From positions 248,001 through 312,000 of the forward strand of contig NZ_JASNJD010000002.1 of assembly GCF_030164425.1 (NCBI RefSeq): a stretch of DNA of 64,000 nucleotides. Reading direction: 5' to 3'. A program made the position numbers and the translations under genes. The notes below the pieces were generated by a model. The model was given only the letters and a program-made list of their open reading frames with translations, was not told the DNA's origin and ran no database searches. The stretch is from Pseudodonghicola flavimaris (GTDB lineage: Bacteria > Pseudomonadota > Alphaproteobacteria > Rhodobacterales > Rhodobacteraceae). How positions within the stretch are numbered: position 1 is the stretch's first letter; every line of letters begins with the position of its first letter. This document shows, one piece after another, positions 60,362-64,000 of the stretch.

Positions 60362-61246
60362 ATGCCGCTTTATCGTGAGTTCAACAGCCAGGAAGAACTG
60401 GACTGGGAATATTGCCCGGAAGCCAGGCTCGACGATCCGAAGGCCTTCGACAAGATCATCGCGCAGCGCCAGGTTCTGGCAGAGGCCGCCAGACAGGACC
60501 TGACGGAGCGGCAGGCCGATATTCCCTACGGCCCGACCCTGTTGGAACGGATGGATTTCTATCCGGCCAGCTCCGGCGGCCCGGCCATGATCTTCATCCA
60601 TGGCGGCTATTGGTTCGATGCCCGCCTCAGGAAGGAGAACTATATCTGGATCGCCAAGGGCCTCAACCAGGCCGGCGTCAACGTCTTCATCATCGACTAT
60701 CAGGTCTGCCCGCTGGTGACGGTGGATGAGATCACCCGCCAGTGCCGGGCGGCTGTGGCCCATGTCTATCGCAATGCCAAGCGTTTCGATATCGATCCGG
60801 ACAGGCTGCATGTCACCGGCAATTCCGCCGGCGGTCATCTGACCGCGATGGTCGCGATCACCGATTGGGTCGGGGACTATGGCCTGCCCGCCGACATCGT
60901 CAAGAGCGGCTATCCGATCAGCGGTCTCTACGATCTGGAACCATTCCGGTGGACCTGGCTGCAACCGAAGATCCAGCTGACCGGCCAGCAAATCCGCCGC
61001 AACAGCCCGATGTTCCTGGTGCGCGAAGATCTGCCGCCGCTGCTGATCAGCTGGGGCGCGGAGGAAAGCGATGAGTTCTGGCGTCAATCCCGGGACTTCG
61101 GCGCCGCCTGGGCCGCCAGCGGCAACGACATGCAGCTCTCGCCCCAGCCCGGATGCAACCACTCCTCGGCCATCAGCGGCTTTGCCGATGCCGGGAGCGA
61201 GCTCTGCCGCATGATCCTCGGGCATATGGAAAACACATGGGGCTAG
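60362..61246 (+). CDS. Alpha/beta hydrolase, arylformamidase-like
   Basis: A 294-residue alpha/beta hydrolase. The oxyanion motif HGGYW, diagnostic of kynurenine formamidase-type enzymes, is in IFIHGGYWFDARLRKENY. The nucleophile elbow is GNSAGGH and the catalytic His is in PGCNHSSAI. It is predicted to hydrolyse N-formyl amides. Kynurenine genes are absent, so the substrate is more likely an N-formyl product of pyridine ring cleavage within this operon. It is the last gene; ATG at 60362 with AAGGA upstream. Confidence 0.87.
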   Translation: MPLYREFNSQEELDWEYCPEARLDDPKAFDKIIAQRQVLAEAARQDLTERQADIPYGPTLLERMDFYPASSGGPAMIFIHGGYWFDARLRKENYIWIAKGLNQAGVNVFIIDYQVCPLVTVDEITRQCRAAVAHVYRNAKRFDIDPDRLHVTGNSAGGHLTAMVAITDWVGDYGLPADIVKSGYPISGLYDLEPFRWTWLQPKIQLTGQQIRRNSPMFLVREDLPPLLISWGAEESDEFWRQSRDFGAAWAASGNDMQLSPQPGCNHSSAISGFADAGSELCRMILGHMENTWG

Positions 61247-61740
61247 AGAGCTGGGCCATGAGCCCGGTTCTCCCTCCCTGTGCAGCATCCGGCGGCTGAT
61301 GACCTCGGAAGATAGCGCAGCACCTGGCCCCGAGGGGCCGCCATGGCCCTGGTGAAGAGGTAGTCGGGATTGAACCCGATCGTTCAGACATCGTGGATGC
61401 GTTCGACCGCGCACAATCGATCCTCAGTCAGCGGCTTCGACCGACACGTCACTGAGTTGCTGGTCTGTATCGCCGACCTGAACGGCGACACCCTCCTTGG
61501 CCTACCCGTCACCGAGCCCGTGGGATAACTCTCTCTGGGAAAAGGGAAACTTCACTCAGACCTCGATTTACGCAACAACGCCCACCGGGCACGTAACTCC
61601 GAAGGTAACGCGATTGAATTATCGTCAAATTCAGCCCGGAGCACCTGCGAAAATCCATATGCTCACTTGAGATAACCTCGGCCCATTCGGGTCAACGAAC
61701 CGGAACGAAGCCCCGCAAATGGAAACCATCATGCCGAAAA
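61247..61740. other. Gene-free stretch with possible gene remnant, before tRNA-Arg
   Basis: About 490 bases without an intact gene. From about 61420 to 61527 one plus-strand frame gives a coherent-looking peptide (GFDRHVTELLVCIADLN, ending VTEPVG and stop). A second frame just upstream reads DIVDAFDRAQSILSQRL. They may be pieces of one frameshifted gene, but the family is not recognised. The end next to the tRNA is AT-richer. Confidence 0.45.
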
Positions 61741-61817
61741 TGGTGACCCCGACAGGATTCGAACCTGTAACCTGCCCCTTAGGAGGGGGCTGCTCTATCC
61801 AGTTGAGCCACGGGGCC
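61741..61817 (-). tRNA. tRNA-Arg, anticodon CCT
   Basis: The minus strand folds into a full cloverleaf of 77 bases with encoded CCA: acceptor GGCCCCG/CGGGGTC, D-arm GCTC/GAGC, anticodon arm GCCCC-CTCCTAA-GGGGC, and T-arm ACAGG-TTCGAAT-CCTGT. The anticodon CCT reads AGG arginine codons. Confidence 0.97.
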
Positions 61818-61947
61818 GCCGCCGTCTCTTTAGACCGGAACGCAGGGCTTGTCACCGGCTTACCGTCCGCAATCCGGGCGCCTCTGCGCTTGAACACAAT
61901 CGCCGCTCTGCGGTAGGCTCGCTCCACTCCGGCGAAAGGGTCAGACC

Positions 61948-62973
61948 GTGACGGTTGAGAATAAACGCCCGCTCACACTGCGCGACGTCTCCGAGGCTTC
62001 CGGCGTCTCGGAAATGACGGTCAGCCGTGTGCTGCGCAACCGCGGCGACGTCTCCGACGCGACCCGTGCCCGGGTGCTCGCCGCGGCGAAGGAACTGGGC
62101 TACGTCCCCAACAAGATCGCCGGCGCGCTGGCCTCCAACCGGGTCAATCTGGTGGCGGTGATCATCCCGTCGCTGTCGAACATGGTCTTCCCCGAGGTTC
62201 TGACCGGCATCAACCAGGTGCTGGAGGGCACGCCGCTGCAGCCGGTCGTCGGCGTCACCGACTATCTGCCCGAGAAGGAAGAGCGCGTTCTGTACGAAAT
62301 GCTCTCCTGGCGGCCCTCCGGCGTGATCATCGCCGGGCTCGAACATTCCGACCCGGCGCGCGCCATGCTCAAGGCCGCCGGCATCCCGGTGGTCGAGATC
62401 ATGGATACGGACGGCAGCCCGGTGGACGCGATGGTGGGGATTTCGCACCGCCGGGCCGGGCGCGAGATGGCCCGCGCCATCGTCGAGGCCGGCTATCGCC
62501 GCATCGGCTTCATGGGCACCAAGATGCCGCTGGATCACCGGGCGCGGAAACGGTTCGAGGGCTTTACCGAGAAACTCGCCAAACACGGGATCGAGATCGA
62601 AGATCGCGCCTTCTACTCCGGTGGCTCGGCGCTGGCCAAGGGGCGGGAGATGACGGCCGAGATGCTGGCGCGCTCGCCCGATCTGGATTTCCTCTATTAT
62701 TCCAACGACATGATCGGTGCCGGCGGTCTGCTCTACCTGCTCGACAAGGGCTATGACATCCCCGGCCGGATCGGGCTCGCCGGGTTCAACGGGGTGGAGC
62801 TGCTGCAGGGGCTGCCCCGCCAGCTGGCGACGATGGATGCCTGCCGGCTGGAGATCGGCCGCAAGGCTGCCGGCATCATCGCCGCCCGGCTCGACACCCC
62901 GCCGCGCGAGGTCGACAGCCTGATCACCCTGACCCCGACGATCAGCTACGGCGACACGCTGAAGCGCGGCTGA
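61948..62973 (+). CDS. LacI-family regulator (GntR/gluconate-type)
   Basis: A 341-residue regulator starting with GTG at 61948. The helix-turn-helix is LTLRDVSEASGVSEMTVSRVL and the hinge NKIAGALASNRVNLVAVIIPS (in parts). The effector domain has GLEHSDPARAMLKAAGIPVVEIMD in part and YSNDMIGAGGLLYL. It resembles gluconate-type GntR proteins of the LacI family. The next gene starts two bases after its stop, but is a DNA-repair-type protein, so its regulatory targets are probably elsewhere. It is separated from the nadV operon by tRNA-Arg. Confidence 0.92.
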   Translation: MTVENKRPLTLRDVSEASGVSEMTVSRVLRNRGDVSDATRARVLAAAKELGYVPNKIAGALASNRVNLVAVIIPSLSNMVFPEVLTGINQVLEGTPLQPVVGVTDYLPEKEERVLYEMLSWRPSGVIIAGLEHSDPARAMLKAAGIPVVEIMDTDGSPVDAMVGISHRRAGREMARAIVEAGYRRIGFMGTKMPLDHRARKRFEGFTEKLAKHGIEIEDRAFYSGGSALAKGREMTAEMLARSPDLDFLYYSNDMIGAGGLLYLLDKGYDIPGRIGLAGFNGVELLQGLPRQLATMDACRLEIGRKAAGIIAARLDTPPREVDSLITLTPTISYGDTLKRG

Positions 62974-62975
62974 CC

Positions 62976-64000
62976 ATGGCGCTGCCGCAGATCGACACCC
63001 GGGCCGCCCGGCGGCTGTTCCTGCATCGCCACGGGCTCGGCACCGCCCCGGCCGGCCCCGGCAAGGGCGCCGATCTGCTCGGGGTGATCGCCGATCTGGG
63101 CTTCGTTCAGATCGACAGCATCGCCACCGTCGCCCGTGCCCATGACATGATCCTCTTCGCCCGCCGACCGGCCTATCGCCCGGCGCATCTGAAACGGCTC
63201 TACGAGGTCGACCGGGCGCTGTTCGAACACTGGACCCATGACGCCGCGATGATCCCGATGGCGTTCTTCCCCCATTGGCGGTTGCGCTTCGCCCGCGATG
63301 CGGAGCGGCTGAAGCAGCAATGGCGCAACTGGCAGCGGCACGATTTCGAGGCCGAGTTCGACCCGGTGCTGCGCCACATCCGCGATCACGGGCCGGTGAC
63401 CTCCTCCGATGTCGGGCAGGGAGAGAAACGCAGCAACGGCGGCTGGTGGGACTGGCACCCTTCCAAGACGGCGCTGGAATACCTCTGGCGCAGCGGCGCG
63501 CTGACGGTGGTGGGGCGCGACGGGTTTCGCAAACGCTACGATCTTACCGAACGGGTGATCGACAGCCACGCATTGGCCCCGCCCGCCGATCCTGCCGCCA
63601 CCATCGACTGGGCCTGCGGCGCCGCGCTCGACCGGCTCGGCCTCGCCACCGCCGGAGAGATCGCCGCCTTCTGGGCGCTGGTCACCCCGGCCGAGGCCAG
63701 AGCCTGGTGCGACGCCGAGCGCGCCCGCGGCGCGCTGATCGATGTCGACATCACCGGCCCCGGTCTCCGTCCTCGCCGCGCCGTCGCCCGCCCCGATGTG
63801 ATGGCAGAGATCGAAACGTTGGCGCCACCCCCCGGACGGCTGCGGGTGCTCAGCCCGTTCGATCCGGTGCTGCGCGACCGCGCCCGGGCGCTGCGGCTGT
63901 TCGGCTTCGACTACCGGATCGAAATCTTCGTGCCCGCCGCCCTGCGCAAATACGGCTATTACGTCTTCCCGCTGCTGGAAGGCGACCGTATCGTCGGGCG
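62976..64000 (+). CDS. YcaQ/AlkX-family winged-helix DNA glycosylase, N-terminal part
   Basis: The gene runs off the right edge; 341 residues are visible. It belongs to the HTH_42 winged-helix glycosylase family. FVQIDSIATVARAHDMILFARRP carries the QxD motif (QID) that marks the YcaQ/AlkX branch; AlkZ has QxQ. EHWTHDAAMIPM, WHPSKTALEYLWRSGALTV and LLSPFDPVLRDRARALRLFGFDYRIE (in part: LSPFDPVLRDRARALRLF) are further landmarks. Relatives unhook interstrand crosslinks and alkylated bases. The start is two bases after the LacI stop. Confidence 0.9.
   Translation, partial: MALPQIDTRAARRLFLHRHGLGTAPAGPGKGADLLGVIADLGFVQIDSIATVARAHDMILFARRPAYRPAHLKRLYEVDRALFEHWTHDAAMIPMAFFPHWRLRFARDAERLKQQWRNWQRHDFEAEFDPVLRHIRDHGPVTSSDVGQGEKRSNGGWWDWHPSKTALEYLWRSGALTVVGRDGFRKRYDLTERVIDSHALAPPADPAATIDWACGAALDRLGLATAGEIAAFWALVTPAEARAWCDAERARGALIDVDITGPGLRPRRAVARPDVMAEIETLAPPPGRLRVLSPFDPVLRDRARALRLFGFDYRIEIFVPAALRKYGYYVFPLLEGDRIVG

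Noticed and set aside
49719-61817. tRNA T-arm-like sequence at 49719 as an attachment site paired with tRNA-Arg
   Set aside because: The similarity is short and gapped, the motif is nearly palindromic so orientation is ambiguous, and no integrase gene is present. It is kept only as a weak island hint.

Overview
The window is GC-rich, densely coded alphaproteobacterial chromosome, most likely from the Rhodobacteraceae (Roseobacter group). The basis is a CcrM-type GANTC methyltransferase next to rnhB, TRAP transporters, CaiB/BaiF CoA-transferases, an alphaproteobacterial type II lumazine synthase, zf-CHCC and DUF721 proteins, and short dispersed intergenic repeats that I associate with this family. 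No CRISPR array, prophage or intact insertion sequence was seen. Layout: 1-7.5 kb holds a partial phenylacetate-CoA-ligase-like gene, a zinc-finger protein, polA, hydroxypyruvate isomerase, glpK and panC. 7.6-15.1 kb is a peptide/nickel-family ABC importer (binding protein, two permeases, fused double ATPase) followed by an aldehyde dehydrogenase and a DMT exporter. 15.1-19.5 kb is pncB, a hybrid histidine kinase and pncA on one strand. 19.6-28.8 kb is mostly housekeeping: trhO, a CoA-transferase, a DsbA-like protein, DUF721, mutY, an alkane monooxygenase, an adenylate/guanylate cyclase, ccrM and rnhB. 28.8-34.8 kb holds a SulP permease, small secreted proteins, a membrane-bound winged-helix regulator, and an MBL hydrolase/1-Cys peroxiredoxin pair divergent from an OxyR with a near-consensus operator. 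34.8-43.8 kb looks like a carboxylate catabolic cluster: CoA-transferase, thioesterase and IclR diverge from CoA ligase, dehydratase, TRAP transporter and GntR. 43.8-48.1 kb is a TauE/SafE permease and a NitT/TauT-type ABC importer, divergent from an isochorismatase-family hydrolase. The most striking region is 48.2-61.2 kb, a LacI-controlled run of twelve same-strand genes: NadV/NAMPT, luciferase-like monooxygenase (LLM), NIPSNAP, aldehyde dehydrogenase, HAD phosphatase, GATase1-like protein, ribokinase, PRPP synthetase, a tautomerase-like protein without Pro1, a SnoaL-flavin reductase fusion, a type II lumazine synthase and an arylformamidase-like hydrolase. My inference is a ribosylation-activated pyridine ring-cleavage pathway. 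PRPP is made from recycled ribose, NadV installs phosphoribose on a pyridine carboxamide to give an N-alkylpyridinium, and the two-component flavin oxygenase opens the ring, by analogy with trigonelline TgnAB. Aldehyde dehydrogenase, formamidase and phosphatase then finish the job and ribose is recaptured. Substrate and order of steps are not proven by sequence. The right edge carries tRNA-Arg(CCT), a second LacI regulator and a partial YcaQ/AlkX-family glycosylase gene.
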